Assembly: GCF_036320965.1 (NCBI RefSeq)
Contig: NC_092262.1
Span: 1,276,911 to 1,340,910 of the forward strand
DNA length: 64,000 bases
Source of the DNA: Panulirus ornatus
Lineage: Eukaryota; Arthropoda; Malacostraca; Decapoda; Palinuridae
Direction of reading: 5' to 3'
Translations under genes and position numbers: made by a program
Notes under the pieces: model-generated
Seen by the model: the letters and a program-made list of their open reading frames with translations, nothing else
What the model was told of the DNA's origin: nothing
Databases searched by the model: none
Part shown: positions 34,446 through 52,820 of the stretch, in pieces
How the letters are laid out: each line of letters begins with the position of its first letter
Numbering within the stretch: the stretch's first letter is position 1

Positions 34446-35158
34446 ATATACATGCACAGAGATATGCACATTTAGATGAATACATGTTCATACTTGCTGC
34501 CGTCATCAATTCTCGTCGCCACCCCGCCACACATGAAATAGGATTCCAGCGAGGTAACGGCATGAACAGACATAGAGGGTCTAATTCGTTAACACTCTTT
34601 CTCTAGCTGTCATGTGTCATGCACCGAAAACACAACTCCCTTTCCATATCCAGGTCCCACAGACCTTTCCATGCTTTGCCCCAGTCGTTTTGCATGCCAT
34701 GTTTCAATCCATTGACAGCACGTCGACTCCGGTGTACCACATCGTTCCAATTGACACTATTTCCTGCGCGCTTTTCACCCTCCTATATCTTCAGGCCCCG
34801 ATCGCTCAAACTCTTTATAACTCCATACTTCCACCTCCAATTTGGTCTCCCGCTTCTTCTTCTCTCCACCTCTGACACATATTCTTTTGCTAATCTTTTC
34901 TTACTGATTCTCTCCATGTGACCAAACCATTTCAACACACCCTCTTCCGGTGTCTCAACCACATTCTTTTTATTACCACATATCTCTCTTACCCTTTCAT
35001 AACTTACTCGATCAAACAACTTCATACCATATATTGTTCTCAAAGATTTCATTTCCAACACATTCACTCTCCTTCACACAGCCCTATCTATAGCCTATGC
35101 TTCGCAACCATATCACATTGTTGGAATCACTATTCCCTCAAACACACATTTTTGCTGA
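34446..35158 (-). mobile_element. Old RTE-like LINE fragment, C-terminus and long 3'UTR
   Basis: Mirror partner of 25813-26525. It carries [72 protein letters not shown] (34783-35067) and a damaged long 3'UTR. The open frame is slightly longer here than on the left. Confidence 0.87.
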
Positions 35159-35590
35159 TACCTTATATGTAGGAGAACTTATTGAGCTTATAATTTGCCG
35201 TATGAGATTGTTTGGTTTTGTGGGTCTTGATTAAACCGTACATGTATAGTGTTGATGGGTTTTGAATTGAGAGTTCTTTGATCAAATTTTCCTTGCCCTT
35301 TATATTTTTTCATTTTTTTTTTATATTTGTGAAATTTTCTACTCTGTTTTGTTCGTTGGATCCCTGTGCATTTCAGAGTATGCATTATCATCACTCAGAA
35401 TATCGCTTACTTTGTCTTTATAATCATATTTGTTCATAATCACTACAGCATTACTCTGGCCAGTTTTTGCTTTATGCAAATTATCATCTTTCATTAATTT
35501 TCATAGAGCATTATCAACCTAGTTGGGAAAGAGTTCTTATATTGTTTGAAAAGTGCATCCATATAATACACCACCTTTCATTTCAATTAA
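35159..35590 (-). mobile_element. Penelope-like element fragment, copy 2
   Basis: Reverse complement of copy 1. The minus strand at 35163-35562 encodes the same [31 protein letters not shown] and YMYGLIKTHK series. Net length differs by one base, so the downstream part is in a different frame. Flanked by the same LINE 3' tail. Confidence 0.75.
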
Positions 35591-35599
35591 TAATTTATT

Positions 35600-37852
<2,253 letters not shown>

Positions 37853-37936
<84 letters not shown>

Positions 37937-37937
37937 T
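37853..37937. repeat. (TA)n then T-run
   Basis: TA of about 80 bp between the 3'-eroded plus-strand LINE and the tail of minus-strand copy B'. Confidence 0.96.
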
Positions 37938-40900
37938 TATACTTTGTCGCTGTCTCCCGCGTTTGCGAGGTAGCGCAAGGAAACAGACGAAAGAAATGGC
38001 CCAACCCCCCCATACACATGTATATACATACGTCCACACACGCAAATATACATACCTACACAGCTTTCCATGGTTTACCCCAGACGCTTCACATGCCTTG
38101 ATTCAATCCACTGACAGCACGTCAGCCCCGGTATACCACATCGCTCCAATTCACTCTATTCCTTGCCCTCCTTTCACCCTCCTGCATGTTCAGGCCCCGA
38201 TCACACAAAATCTTTTTCACTCCATCTTTCCACCTCCAATTTGGTCTCCCTCTTCTCCTTGTTCCTTCCACCTCCGACACATATATCCTCATGGTCAATC
38301 TTTCCTCACTCATCCTCTCCATGTGCCCAAACCACTTCAAAACACCCTCTTATGCTCTCTCAACCAAGGTCCTTTTTTTTCCACACATCTCTCTTACCCT
38401 TACGTTACTCACTCGATCAAACCACCTCACACCACACATTGTCCTCAAACATCTCATTTCCAGCACCTCCATCCTCCTGCGCACAACTCTATCCATAGCC
38501 CACGCCTCGCAACCATACAACATTGTTGGAACCACTATTCCTTCAAACATACCCAGTTTTGCTTTCCGAGATAATGTTATCGACTTCCACACATTCTTCA
38601 AGGCCCCCAGAATTTTCGCACCCCTCCCCCACCCTATGATCCACTTCCGCTTCCATGGTTCCATCCGCTGCCAGATCCAATCCCAGATATCTAAAACACT
38701 TCACTTCCTCCAGTTTTTCTCCATTCAAACTCACATCCCAATTGACTTGACCCTCAACCCTACTGTACCTAATAACCTTGCTCTTATTCACATTTACTCT
38801 TAACTTTCTTCTTCCACACACTTTACCAAACTCAGTCACCAGCTTCTGCAGTTTCACACATGAATCAGCCACCAGCGCTGTGTCATCAGCGAACAACAAC
38901 TGACTCACTTCCCAAGCTCTCTCATCCCCAACAGACTTCATACTTGCCCCTCTTTCCAAAACTCTTGCATTTACCTCCCTAACAACCCCATCCATAAACA
39001 AATTAAACAACCATGGAGACATCACACACCCCTGCCGCAAACCTACATTCACTGAGAACCAATCACTTTCCTCTCTTCCTACACGTACACATGCCTTACA
39101 TCCTCGATAAAAACTTTTCACTGCTTCTAACAACTTTCCTCCCACACCATATATTCTTAATACCTTCCACACAGCATCTCTATCAACTCTATCATATGCC
39201 TTCTACAGATCCATAAAAGCTACATACAAATCCATTTGCTTTTCTAAGTATTTCTCACATACATTCTTCAAAGCAAACACCTGATCCACACATCCTCTAC
39301 CACTTCTGAAACCACACTGCTCTTCCCCAATCTGATGCTCTGTACATGCCTTCACCCTCTCAATCAATACCCTCCCATATAATTTACCAGGAATACTCAA
39401 CAAACTTATACCTCTGTAATTTGAGCACTCACTCTTATCCCCTTTGCCTTTGTACAATGGCACTATGCACGCATTCCGCCAATCCTCAGGCACCTCACCA
39501 TGAGTCATACATACATTAAATAACCTTACCAACCAGTCAACAATACAGTCACCCCATTTTTTAATAAATTCCACTGCAATACCATCCAAACCTGCTGCCT
39601 TGCCGGCTTTCATCTTCCGCAAAGCTTTCAATACCTCTTCTCTGTTTACCAATTCATTTTCCCTAACCCTCTCACTTTGCACACCACCTCGACCAAAACA
39701 CCCTATATCTGCCACTCTATCATCAAACACATTCAACAAACCTTGAAAATACTCACTCCATCTCCTCACATCACCACTACTTGTTATCACCTCCCCATTT
39801 GCGCCCTTCACTGAAGTTCCCATTTGCTCCCTTGTCTTACGCACTTTATTTACCTCCTTCCAGAACATCTTTTTATTCTCCCTAAAATTTAATGATACTC
39901 TTTCACCCCAACTCTCATTTGCCCTTTTTTTCACCTCTTGCACCTTTCTTTTGACCTCCTGTCTCTTTCTTTTATACATCTCCCACTCAATTGCATTTTT
40001 TCCCTGCAAAAATCGTCCAAATGCCTCTCTCTTCTCTTTCACTAATACTCTTACTTCTTCATCCCACCACTCACTACCCTTTCTAATCAACCCACCTCCC
40101 ACTCTTCTCATGCCACAAGCATCTTTTGCGCAATCCATCACTGATTCCCTAAATACATCCCATTCCTCCCCCACTCCCCTTACTTCCATTGTTCTCACCT
40201 TTTTCCATTCTGTACTCAGTGTCTCCTGGTACTTCCTCACACAGGTCTCCTTCTCAAGCTCACTTACTCTCACCACCCTCTTCACCCCAACATTCACTCT
40301 TCTTTTCTGAAAACCCATACAAATCTTCACCTTAGCCTCCACAAGATAATGATCAGACATCCCTCCAGTTGCACCTCTCAGCACATTAACATCCAAAAGT
40401 CTCTCTTTCGCACGCCTGTCAATTAACACGTAATCCAATAACGCTCTCTGGCCATCTCTCCTACTTACATAAGTATACTTATATATATCTCGCTTTTTAA
40501 ACCAGGTATTCCCAATCATCAGTCCTTTTTCAGCACATAAATCTACAAGCTCTTCACCATTTCCATTTACAACACTGAACACCCCATGTATACCAATTAT
40601 TCCCTCAACTGCCACATTACTCACCTTTGCATTCAAATCACCCATCACTATAACCCGGTCTCGTGCATCAAAACCACTAACACACTCATTCAGCTGCTCC
40701 CAAAACACTTGCCTCTCTTGATCTTTCTTCTCATGCCCAGGTGCATAAGCACCAATAATCACCCACCTCTCTCCATCAACTTTCAGTTTTACCCATATTA
40801 ATCGAGAATTTACTTTCTTACACTCTATCACATACTCCCACAACTCCTGTTTCAGGAGTATTGCTACTCCTTCCCTTGCTCTTGAACTCTCACTAACCCC

Positions 40901-41237
40901 TGACTTTACTCCCCAGACATTCCCAAACCACTCTTCCCCTTTACCCTTGAGCTTCGTTTCACTCAGAGCCAAAACATCCAGGTTCCTTTCCTCAAACATA
41001 CTACCTATCTCTCCTTTTTTCACATCTTGGTTACATCCACACACATTTAGGCAACCCACTCTGAGCCTTCGAGGAGGATGAGCACTCCCCGCGTGACTCC
41101 TTCTTCTGTTTCCCATTTTAGAAAGTTAATACAAGGAGGGGAGGATTTCTGGCCCCCCGCTCCCGTCCCCTCTAGTCGCTTTCTGCGACACGCGAGGAAT
41201 ACGTGGGAAGTATTCTTTCACCCCTATCCCCAGGGAT
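37938..41237 (-). mobile_element. Full-length RTE-like LINE, copy B' (right arm)
   Basis: Mirror partner of copy B, complete from ATCCCTGGGGATAGGGG (41237) to the short 3' terminus. It shares the one-base insertion at about 38620 (TTCGCACCCCTCCCC) and the NWDVSL variant. It has its own extra damage. Confidence 0.95.
38122..41116 (-). pseudogene. EN-RT ORF of copy B', multiple breaks
   Basis: Codons 1-637 (39203-41116) are open, with intact [41 protein letters not shown] and SDHYLVE, ending at AFMDL where GAG has become TAG, just before AYDRV. The frame resumes at 38543-39172 with [11 protein letters not shown] and [11 protein letters not shown], and is then broken by the same insertion as copy B. 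Another disruption lies near 38365 (a poly-T change in the [11 protein letters not shown] codons) before the C-terminal 38122-38340 piece. A three-base deletion removes one Arg in the VRRRW stretch. Confidence 0.92.
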
Positions 41238-41753
<516 letters not shown>

Positions 41754-42010
41754 TACAGTGGTTAAATTGATGAGAACTGCTATAGACGTTTGTGTAAATA
41801 AATTATACATTTCCTTTTTTCCATAGCCAGAGGTTGAACCATTATGTGACATTTTTTTTTTTTTTTTTTTTTTTTCAAGCTAGAAGTTTCAGTTTTCTAA
41901 ATTGTTTCTTACATTTCTCATATGTATATATATGTATGTGTGTGTGTGTGTATATGTGCGTAAATATGTGTATGTGTGTGTATGTGTATATGTATATATA
42001 TATGTATATT
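41754..42010 (+). repeat. Rest of unit X and (TG)/(TA) tract upstream of copy A'
   Basis: Contains AATAAA, TTTTTTCCATAG, a T-run of 25 at about 41852-41876 (mirror of the A-run at 18320-18342), then ATATGTATATATATGTATG and (TG)n leading to the LINE terminus. Confidence 0.87.
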
Positions 42011-45000
42011 ATCCCTGGGGATAGGGGTGAAAGAATACTTCCCACGTATTCCTCGCGTGTCGTAGAAGGCGGCTAGAGGGGACGGGAGCGGGGGGCCAGA
42101 AATCCTCCCCTCCTTGTATTAACTTTCTAAAATGGGAAACAGAAGAAGGAGTCACGCGGGGAGTGCTCATCCTCCTCGAAGGCTCAGAGTGGGGTGCCTA
42201 AATGTGTGTGGATGTAACCAAGATGTGAAAAAAGGAGAGATAGGTAGTATGTTTGAGGAAAGGAACCTGGATGTTTTGGCTCTGAGTGAAACGAAGCTCA
42301 AGGGTAAAGGGGAAGAGTGGTTTGGGAATGTCTGGGGAGTAAAGTCAGGGGTTAGTGAGAGGACAAGAGCAAGGGAAGGAGTAGCAATACTCCTGAAACA
42401 TGAGTTGTGGGAGTATGTGATAGAGTGTAAGAAAGTAAATTCTCGATTAATATGGGTAAAACTGAAAGTTGATGGAGAGAGGTGGGTGATTATTGGTGCA
42501 TATGCACCTGGGCATGAGAAGAAAGATCATGAGAGGCAAGTGTTTTGGGAGCAGCTGAATGAGTGTGTTAGTGGTTTTGATGCACGAGACCGGGTTATAG
42601 TGATGGGTGATTTGAATGCAAAGGTGAGTAATGTGGCAGTTGAGGGAATAATTGGTATATATGGGGTGTTCAGTGTTGTAAATGGAAATGGTGAAGAGCT
42701 TGTAGATTTATGTGCTGAAAAAGGACTGATGATTGGGAATACCTGGTTTAAAAAGCGAGATATACATAAGTATACTTATGTAAGTAGGAGAGATGGCCAG
42801 AGAGCGTTATTGGATTACGTGTTAATTGACAGGCGTGCGAAAGAGAGACTTTTGGATGTTAATGTGCTGAGAGGTGCAACTGGAGGGATGTCTGATCATT
42901 ATCTTGTGGAGGCTAAGGTGAAGATTTGTATGGGTTTTCAGAAAAGAAGAGTGAATGTTGGGGTGAAGAGGGTGGTGAGAGTAAGTGAGCTTGAGAAGGA
43001 GACCTGTGTGAGGAAGTACCAGGAGAGACTGAGTACAGAATGGAAAAAGGTGAGAACAATGGAAGTAAGGGGAGTGGGGGAGGAATGGGATGTATTTAGG
43101 GAATCAGTGATGGATTGCGCAAAAGATGCTTGTGGCATGAGAAGAGTGGGAGGTGGGTTGATTAGAAAGGGTAGTGAGTGGTGGGATGAAGAAGTAAGAG
43201 TATTAGTGAAAGAGAAGAGAGAGGCATTTGGACGATTTTTGCAGGGAAAAAATGCAATTGAGTGGGAGATGTATAAAAGAAAGAGACAGGAGGTCAAGAG
43301 AAAGGTGCAAGAGGTGAAAAAAAGGGCAAATGAGAGTTGGGGTGAGAGATTATCATTAAATTTTAGGGAGAATAAAAAGATGTTCTGGAAGGAGGTAAAT
43401 AAAGTGCGTAAGACAAGGGAGCAAATGGGAACTTCAGTGAAGGGCGCAAATGGGGAGGTGATAACAAGTAGTGGTGATGTGAGAAGGAGATGGAGTGAGT
43501 ATTTTGAAGGTTTGTTGAATGTGTTTGATGATAGAGTGGCAGATATAGGGTGTTTTGGTCGAGGTGGTGTGCAAAGTGAGAGGGTTAGGGAAAATGATTT
43601 GGTAAACAGAGAAGAGGTAGTGAAAGCTTTGCGGAAGATGAAAGCCGGCAAGGCAGCAGGTTTGGATGGTATTGCAGTGGAATTTATTAAAAAAGGGGGT
43701 GACTGTATTGTTGACTGGTTGGTAAGGTTATTTAATGTATGTATGACTCATGGTGAGGTGCCTGAGGATTGGCGGAATGCGTGCATAGTGCCATTGTACA
43801 AAGGCAAAGGGGATAAGAGTGAGTGCTCAAATTACAGAGGTATAAGTTTGTTGAGTATTCCTGGTAAATTATATGGGAGGGTATTGATTGCGAGGGTGAA
43901 GGCATGTACAGAGCATCAGATTGGGGAAGAGCAGTGTGGTTTCAGAAGTGGTAGAGGATGTGTGGATCAGGTGTTTGCTTTGAAGAATGTATGTGAGAAA
44001 TACTTAGAAAAGCAAATGGATTTGTATGTAGCATTTATGGATCTGGAGAAGGCATATGATAGAGTTGATAGAGATGCTCTGTGGAAGGTATTAAGAATAT
44101 ATGGTGTGGGAGGAAAGTTGTTAGAAGCAGTGAAAAGTTTTTATCGAGGATGTAAGGCATGTGTACGTGTAGAAGAGAGGAAAGTGATTGGTTCTCAGTG
44201 AATGTAGGTTTGCGGCAGGGGTGTGTGATGTCTCCATGGTTGTTTAATTTGTTTATGGATGGGGTTGTTAGGGAGGTAAATGCAAGAGTTTTGGAAAGAG
44301 GGGCAAGTATGAAGTCTGTTGGGGAATGAGAGAGCTTGGGAAGTGAGTCAGTTGTTGTTCGCTGATGATACAGCGCTGGTGGCTGATTCATGTGAGAAAC
44401 TGCAGAAGCTGGTGACTGAGTTTGGAAAAGTGTGTGGAAGAAGAAAGTTAAGAGTAAATGTGAATAAGAGCAAGGTTATTAGGTACAGTAGGGTTGAGGG
44501 TCAAGTCAATTGGGAGGTGAGTTTGAATGGAGAAAAACTGGAGGAAGTGAAGTGTTTTAGATATCTGGGAGTGGATCTGGCAGCGGATGGAACCATGGAA
44601 GCGGAAGTGGATCATAGGGTGGGGGAGGGGGCGAAAATCTGGGGGCCTTGAAGAATGTGTGGAAGTCGAGAACATTATCTCGGAAAGCAAAAATGGGTAT
44701 GTTTGAAGGAATAGTGGTTCCAACAATGTTGTATGGTTGCGAGGCGTGGGCTATGGATAGAGTTGTGCGCAGGAGGATGGATGTGCTGGAAATGAGATGT
44801 TTGAGGACAATGTGTGGTGTGAGGTGGTTTGATCGAGTGAGTAACGTAAGGGTAAGAGAGATGTGTGGAAATAAAAAGAGCGTGGTTGAGAGAGCAGAAG
44901 AGGGTGTTTTGAAGTGGTTTGGGCACATGGAGAGGATGAGTGAGGAAAGATTGACCAAGAGGATATATGTGTCGGAGGTGGAGGGAACAAGGAGAAGAGG

Positions 45001-45313
45001 GAGACCAAATTGGAGGTGGAAAGATGGAGTGAAAAAGATTTTGTGTGATCGGGGCCTGAACATGCAGGAGGGTGAAAGGAGGGCAAGGAATAGAGTGAAT
45101 TGGAGCGATGTGGTATACCGGGGTTGACGTGCTGTCAGTGGATTGAAGCAAGGCATGTGAAGCGTCTGGGGTAAACCATGGAAAGCTGTGTAGGTATGTA
45201 TATTTGCGTGTGTGGACGTATGTATATACATGTGTATGGGGGGGGGGGTTGGGCCATTTCTTTCGTCTGTTTCCTTGCGCTACCTCGCAAACGCGGGAGA
45301 CAGCGACAAAGTA
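42011..45313 (+). mobile_element. Full-length RTE-like LINE, copy A' (right arm)
   Basis: Mirror partner of copy A, complete from ATCCCTGGGG to GACAGCGACAAAGTATAAAA. It shares the private one-base insertion with A (GGGGAATGAGAG at about 44324) and carries further deletions of its own. Confidence 0.95.
42132..45127 (+). pseudogene. EN-RT ORF of copy A', three frameshifts
   Basis: The first 689 codons (42132-44201) include every endonuclease motif and RT up to ACVRV. A one-base deletion at about 44170 (GTGTAGAAGAG against GTGTAGGAAGAG) then shifts the frame. The shared insertion at about 44324 precedes [11 protein letters not shown] (44319-44651), and a one-base deletion at about 44637 precedes the C-terminal 159 codons (44648-45127). 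All three lie in or after the RT palm. Confidence 0.93.
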
Positions 45314-45321
45314 TAAAAAAA

Positions 45322-45376
<55 letters not shown>
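45314..45376. repeat. A-run, (TA)n, T-run between LINE tails
   Basis: AAAAAAA, TA of about 24 bp, then T of about 32. Tail-to-tail junction of copy A' and a minus-strand LINE, equivalent to 14797-14880 on the left. Confidence 0.95.
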
Positions 45377-45479
45377 CTTTGTCGCTGTCTCCCGCGTTTG
45401 CGAGGTAGCGCAAGGAAACAGACGAAAGAAATGGCCCAACCCCCCCCCATACACATGTATATACTTACGTCCACACACG

Positions 45480-45515
<36 letters not shown>

Positions 45516-47862
45516 CACACAGATTTATACATATATACATATGTACTTAATTCATACTGTCTGCCTTTATTAATTTCCATCGCTACCCCGCCACACATGA
45601 AATAACAACCCCCTCTCCCCTCATATGCGCGAGGTAGCGCTAGGAAAAGACAACAAAGGCCACTTTCGTTCACATACAGTCTTTAGCTGTCACGTAATAA
45701 TGCACCGAAACCACAGCTCCCTTTTCACATCCAGGCCCCACAGAACTTTCCATGGTTTACACCAGACGCTACACCCTGGTTCAATCCATTAAAAGCACGT
45801 CGATCCAGGTATACCACATCGTTCCAATTCACTCTACTCCTTGCACGCCTTTCACCCTCCTGCATGTTCAGGCCCCGATAACTCAAAATCTTTTTCACTC
45901 CATCTTTCCACCTCCAATTTGGTCTCCCACTTCTCGTCCCTTCCACCTCTGACACATACATCCTCTTAGTCAATCTCTCCTCACTCATTCCTCCATGTGA
46001 CCAAACCATTTCAAAACATCCTCTTCTCTCTCTCTCTCAACCACACTCTTTTTATTACCACTAATCACTCCTACCCTATCATTACTTACTCGATCAAACC
46101 ACCTCACACCATATATTGTCCTCAAACATCTCATTTCCAGCTCATCCACCCTCCTCCGCACACCTCTATCCATAACCCACGCCTCGCAAACATATAACAT
46201 TGTTGGAACCACTATTCCTTCAAAGATACCCATTTTTACTTTCCGAGATAATGTTCTCGACTTCCACACATTCTTCAACGCTCCCAGAACTATCGCCCAA
46301 TCCCCCACTCCATGATTCATTTCCGCTTCCATGGTTCCATCCGCTGCCAAATCCACTCCCAGATATCTAAAACACTTTACTTCCTCCAGTTTTTCTCCAT
46401 TCAAACCTACCTCCCAATTGACTTGTCCCTCAGCCCTACTGTACCTTATAACCTCTATCTTATTCACATTTACTCCCAGCTTTCTTCTTTCACACACTTT
46501 ACTAAACTCAGTCACCAGCTTCTGCAGTTTCTCACATGAATCAGCTACCAGCGCTGTATCATCAGCGAACAACAACTGACTCACTTCCCAAGCTCTCCCA
46601 TCAACAACAGATTGCATAATTGCCCCTCTTCCCAAAACTCTTGCATTCACCTCCCTAACAACCCCATCCATGAACAAATTAAACAACCATGAAGACTGAT
46701 AAAACACCCCTGCCGCAAACCTACATTCACTGAGAACTAATCACTTTCCTCTCTTCCTACAAGTACACAAGGATTACATCCTCGATAAAAACTTTTCACT
46801 GTTTGTAGCAACTTGCCTCCCACACCATATATTCTTAGTACCTTCCACAGAGCATCTCCATCAAGTCTATCATATGCCTTCTCCAGATCCATAAATGCTA
46901 CATACAAATCCATTTGCTTTTCTAAGTATTTCTCACATACATTCTTCAAAGTAAACACCTGATGTACACATCCTCTACCACTTCTGAAACCATACTGCTC
47001 ATCCCCAATCTGATGCTCTGTACATGCCTTCACCCTCTCACACAAAACCCTCCTATATAATTTCCCAGGAATACTCAACAAACTTATACCTCTGTAATTT
47101 GAGCACTCACTTGTATCACCTTTGCCTTTGAACAATGGCACTATGCAAGAATTCTTCCTATCCTCAAGCACCGCACCATGAGTCATACATACATTAAATA
47201 GCTTGACTAACCAGACAACAATACAGTCACCGACTTTCTTAATAAATTCAACGGCAACACCATCCGGCCTTCATCTTCCGCAAAGCTTTTAGTACCTTTT
47301 CTCTGCTTACCAAATCATTTTCCCTGACCCAGTCACTTTGCGCACCACCTCGACCAAAACACCCTATATCTGCCACTCTATCATCAAATACATTCAACAA
47401 ACCTTCAAAATACTCACTCCATATCCTCACATCACCACTACTTGTTATCATCTCCCCATTGGCCCCCCTTCACTGAAGTTCCCATTTGCTCCCTTGTCTT
47501 ACGCACCTTATTTACCTTCTTCCAAACCATCTTTTTATTCTCCCTAAAATTTAATGATACTCTCACCCCAATTCTCTTTTGCCCTCTTTTTCACCTATTG
47601 CACCTTTCTCTTGACCTTTTGCCTCTTTCTTTTATACATCTCCCACTCATTTGCATTATTTCCCTGCAAAAATCGTCCAAATGACTTTCTCTGCTCTTTC
47701 ACTAATAATCTTACTTCCTCATCCCAGAACTCACTACCCTTACTAATCTGCCCACACTCCACGCTTCTCATGCCACAAGCATCTTTTGCGCAAACCATCA
47801 CTGCTTCCCTAAATATATCCCATTTATCTCCCACTGACCTTACGTTCTTTGTTCTCACTTAT
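45377..47862 (-). mobile_element. RTE-like LINE, long 3'UTR form, 5'-truncated in linker
   Basis: The 3' terminus is at 45377, the UTR-internal (TA)n at 45484-45511, and the rest of the long 3'UTR extends to about 45790. The C-terminus and RT follow (45985-46707: [22 protein letters not shown]), a further RT piece (46737-47186: [25 protein letters not shown]) and the linker (47595-47858). Up to about 46615 it mirrors 10796-11867. Beyond that the left arm is an N gap, so symmetry cannot be followed. Several frameshifts, including near 47270 and 47460. Confidence 0.9.
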
Positions 47863-48215
47863 TTCTGTACATGTATAGCGTTGAATGGTTTTGTATTGAA
47901 AGTTCTTTGATAAAATTTTCCTTGCAGTTCAATTTTTTCTTTTTTTATTTATGCGGAATTTTCTACTCTGTTTTGTTCGTTGGATCCCTGTGTATTTCAG
48001 AGTATGCATTATCATCACTTAGGAGATCGCTTACTTTGTCTTTATAATCATATTAGTTCATAATCACTACAGCATTACTCTTGCCAGTTTTTGCTTTATG
48101 CAAATTATCATCTTTCTTTAATTTTTATAGAGCCTTATCAAACCTAGTTGGGAAAGAGTTCTTATATTGTTTGAAAAGTGCATCCATATAATACAACATA
48201 TTCATTTCAATTATT
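47863..48215 (-). mobile_element. Penelope-like element fragment, copy 3 (outside palindrome)
   Basis: About 320 bases match copies 1 and 2 (TACATGTATAGCGTTGA..., GTTCGTTGGATCCCTGTG, TTGTCTTTATAATCATATTAG, AAAAGTGCATCCATATAATAC), cut at the YMYGL codons where it meets the LINE. More diverged than copies 1 and 2 are from each other. The orientation is that of copy 2. Confidence 0.75.
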
Positions 48216-48231
48216 TATTTACTTATTTATT

Positions 48232-48372
48232 TTGCTCTGTCACTGTCTCCCGCGGTAGCGAGGTACCGCAAGGAAACAGACGAAAGAATGGCCCAACCCA
48301 CCCACATACACATGCATATACATACACGTCCATCCACGCAAATATACATACCCATACATCTCAACGTATACA
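48232..48372 (-). mobile_element. LINE 3' tail fragment
   Basis: TTTGCTCTGTCACTGTCTCCCGCGGTAGCGAGGTACCGC to ATCTCAACGTATACA. The third example of the same LINE tail beside the same Penelope-like fragment. Confidence 0.88.
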
Positions 48373-48383
48373 TGCCACAAGAA

Positions 48384-50497
<2,114 letters not shown>

Positions 50498-50523
50498 AAA
50501 TAATAAAAATAGAAATAAAAAAC

Positions 50524-52590
50524 ATATATATACACACACAGTCATGTACATATATACACATGTATACAATGCATACTGTCTGCCTTTATTCATTTCCATC
50601 GCCACCCCGCCACTCATGAAATAACAACCCCCTCCCCCCTCATGTGTGCGAGGGAGCGCTAGGAAAAGACAACAAAGGCCACATTCATTCACACTCAGTC
50701 TTACCTGTCTCGTAATAATGCACCGAAACCACAGCTCCCTTTCTACATCCAGGCCCCACAGAACTTTCCATGGTTTGCCCCAGACGCTTCACATGCCCTG
50801 ATTCAATCCATTGAAGGCAAGTAGACCCCGTTATACCACATCGTTCCATTTCACTCTATTCCCTGCACGCCTTTTACCCTCCTGAGTGTTCAGTCCCGGA
50901 TCACTCAAAATCTCTTTCATTCCATCTTTCCTCCTCCAATTTGATCTTCCACTTCTCCTCGTTCCTTCCACCTCTGACATTTATATCCTCTTGGTCAATC
51001 TCTCCTCACTCATTCTCTCCATGTGACCAAACCATTTCAAAACACCGTCTTCTGCTCTCTCAACCACACTCGTTTTATTACCACACATCACTCTTACCCT
51101 ATTATTACTTACTTGATCAAACCACCTCACACCACATATTGTCCTCAAACATCTCATTTCCAGCACATCCACCCTCCTCCGCACAACTCTATCCATAGCC
51201 CACGCCTCGCACCCATATAACATTGTTGGAACCAATATTCCTTCAAAAATAACCATTTTTGCTTTGCGAGATAATGTTCTCGAATTCCACACATTCTTTA
51301 ACGCTCCCAGAACTTTCGCCCCATCCCCCACACTATGATTTTCAGCCTCCATGGATCCATCCGCTGCCAAATCCACTCCTATATATCTAAAATACTTCAT
51401 TTCCTCCAATTTTTCTCCATTCAAACTTACTTCCCAATTGACTTGTCCCTCAACCCTACTGTACCTAATAACGTTGATCTTATTCACATTTACCCTCAGC
51501 TTTCTTCTTTCACACACTTTCCCAAACTCAGTCACCAGCTTCTGCAGTTTCTTACATGAATCAGCTACCAGCGCTGTATCATCAGCGAACAACAATTGAC
51601 TCACTTCCAAAGCTCTCTCATCCACAATAGACTGCATACTTGCCCCTCTTTCCAAAACTCTTGCGTTCATCTCCCTAACAACCCCATCCATGAACAAATT
51701 AAACAACAATGAAGACTGACAAAACACTCCTGCCGCAAACCTACATTCACTGAGAACCAATCACTTTCCTCTCTTCCTTCACGTACACATGCCTTAAATC
51801 CTCGATAAAAACTTTTCACTGCTTCTAACAACTTGCATCCCACACCATATATTCTTAATACATCCCATAGAGCATCTCTATCAACTCTATCATATCAGAT
51901 CCATAAATGCTACATACAAATCCATTTGCTTTTCTAAGTATTTCTCACATACATTCTTCAAAGCAAACACCTGATGTACACATCCTCTACCACTTCCGAA
52001 ACCACACTGCTCTTCCCCAATCTGATGATCTGTATATGCCTTCATCCTCTCAATCAATACCTTCCCATATAATTTCCCAGGAATACTCAACAAACCTATA
52101 CCTCTTTAATGTGAGTACTCACTTTTATCACCTTTGCCTTTGAACAATGGCACTATGCAAGCATTCAGCCAATCATCAGACACCTCATCATGAATCATAC
52201 ATACATTAAATAACCTTACCAACCAGTCAACAATACAGTTACCGCCTTTTTTAATAAATTGCACGGCAATACCATCCAAACCCACTGCCTTGCGGACCTT
52301 CATCTTTCGCAAAGCTTTTACTACCTCTTCTCTGTTTCCCAAATCATTTTCCCTGAACCAGTCAAATTGCACACCACCTCGACCAAAACACCCTATATAT
52401 GCCACTCTATCATCAAACACATTCAACAAACCTTCAATATACTCACTCCATCTCCTCACATCACCACCACTTGTTATCACCTCCCCATTAGCCCCCTTCA
52501 CTGAAGTTCCCATTTGTTCCCTTGTTTTACGCACTTTATTTGCCTCCTTCCAAAACATCTTTTTATTCTCCCTAAAATTTAATGATACTC
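50524..52590 (-). mobile_element. RTE-like LINE, long 3'UTR form, ends in gap
   Basis: The minus-strand copy begins within the 3'UTR (the terminal about 140 bases are missing) and runs through the C-terminus and RT (50981-51760: [27 protein letters not shown] in place of QGCVMSPW), 51890-52093 and the linker (52106-52558) to the gap. The RT is degenerate: the AYDRV region is deleted at about 51895 (FMDLI then stop). It meets the preceding plus-strand LINE tail to tail. Confidence 0.9.
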
Positions 52591-52690
52591 NNNNNNNNNN
52601 NNNNNNNNNNNNNNNNNNNNNNNNNNNNNNNNNNNNNNNNNNNNNNNNNNNNNNNNNNNNNNNNNNNNNNNNNNNNNNNNNNNNNNNNNN
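52591..52690. other. Assembly gap (100 N)
   Basis: Placeholder gap between a minus-strand LINE and a (TTA)n tract. Confidence 0.99.
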
Positions 52691-52819
52691 TTATTATTTA
52701 TTATTTATTATTATCATCATTACTATTATTATTATTATTATTATTATTATCATTATTATTATTATTATCATTATTATTATTATTATTTTATTATCATTAT
52801 TATTATTATTATCATTATT
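52691..52819. repeat. (TTA)n microsatellite
   Basis: TTATTATTATTATCATT type sequence directly before a LINE 5' terminus. The same repeat follows the 3' end of that LINE at 56370. Confidence 0.97.
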
Positions 52820-52820
52820 C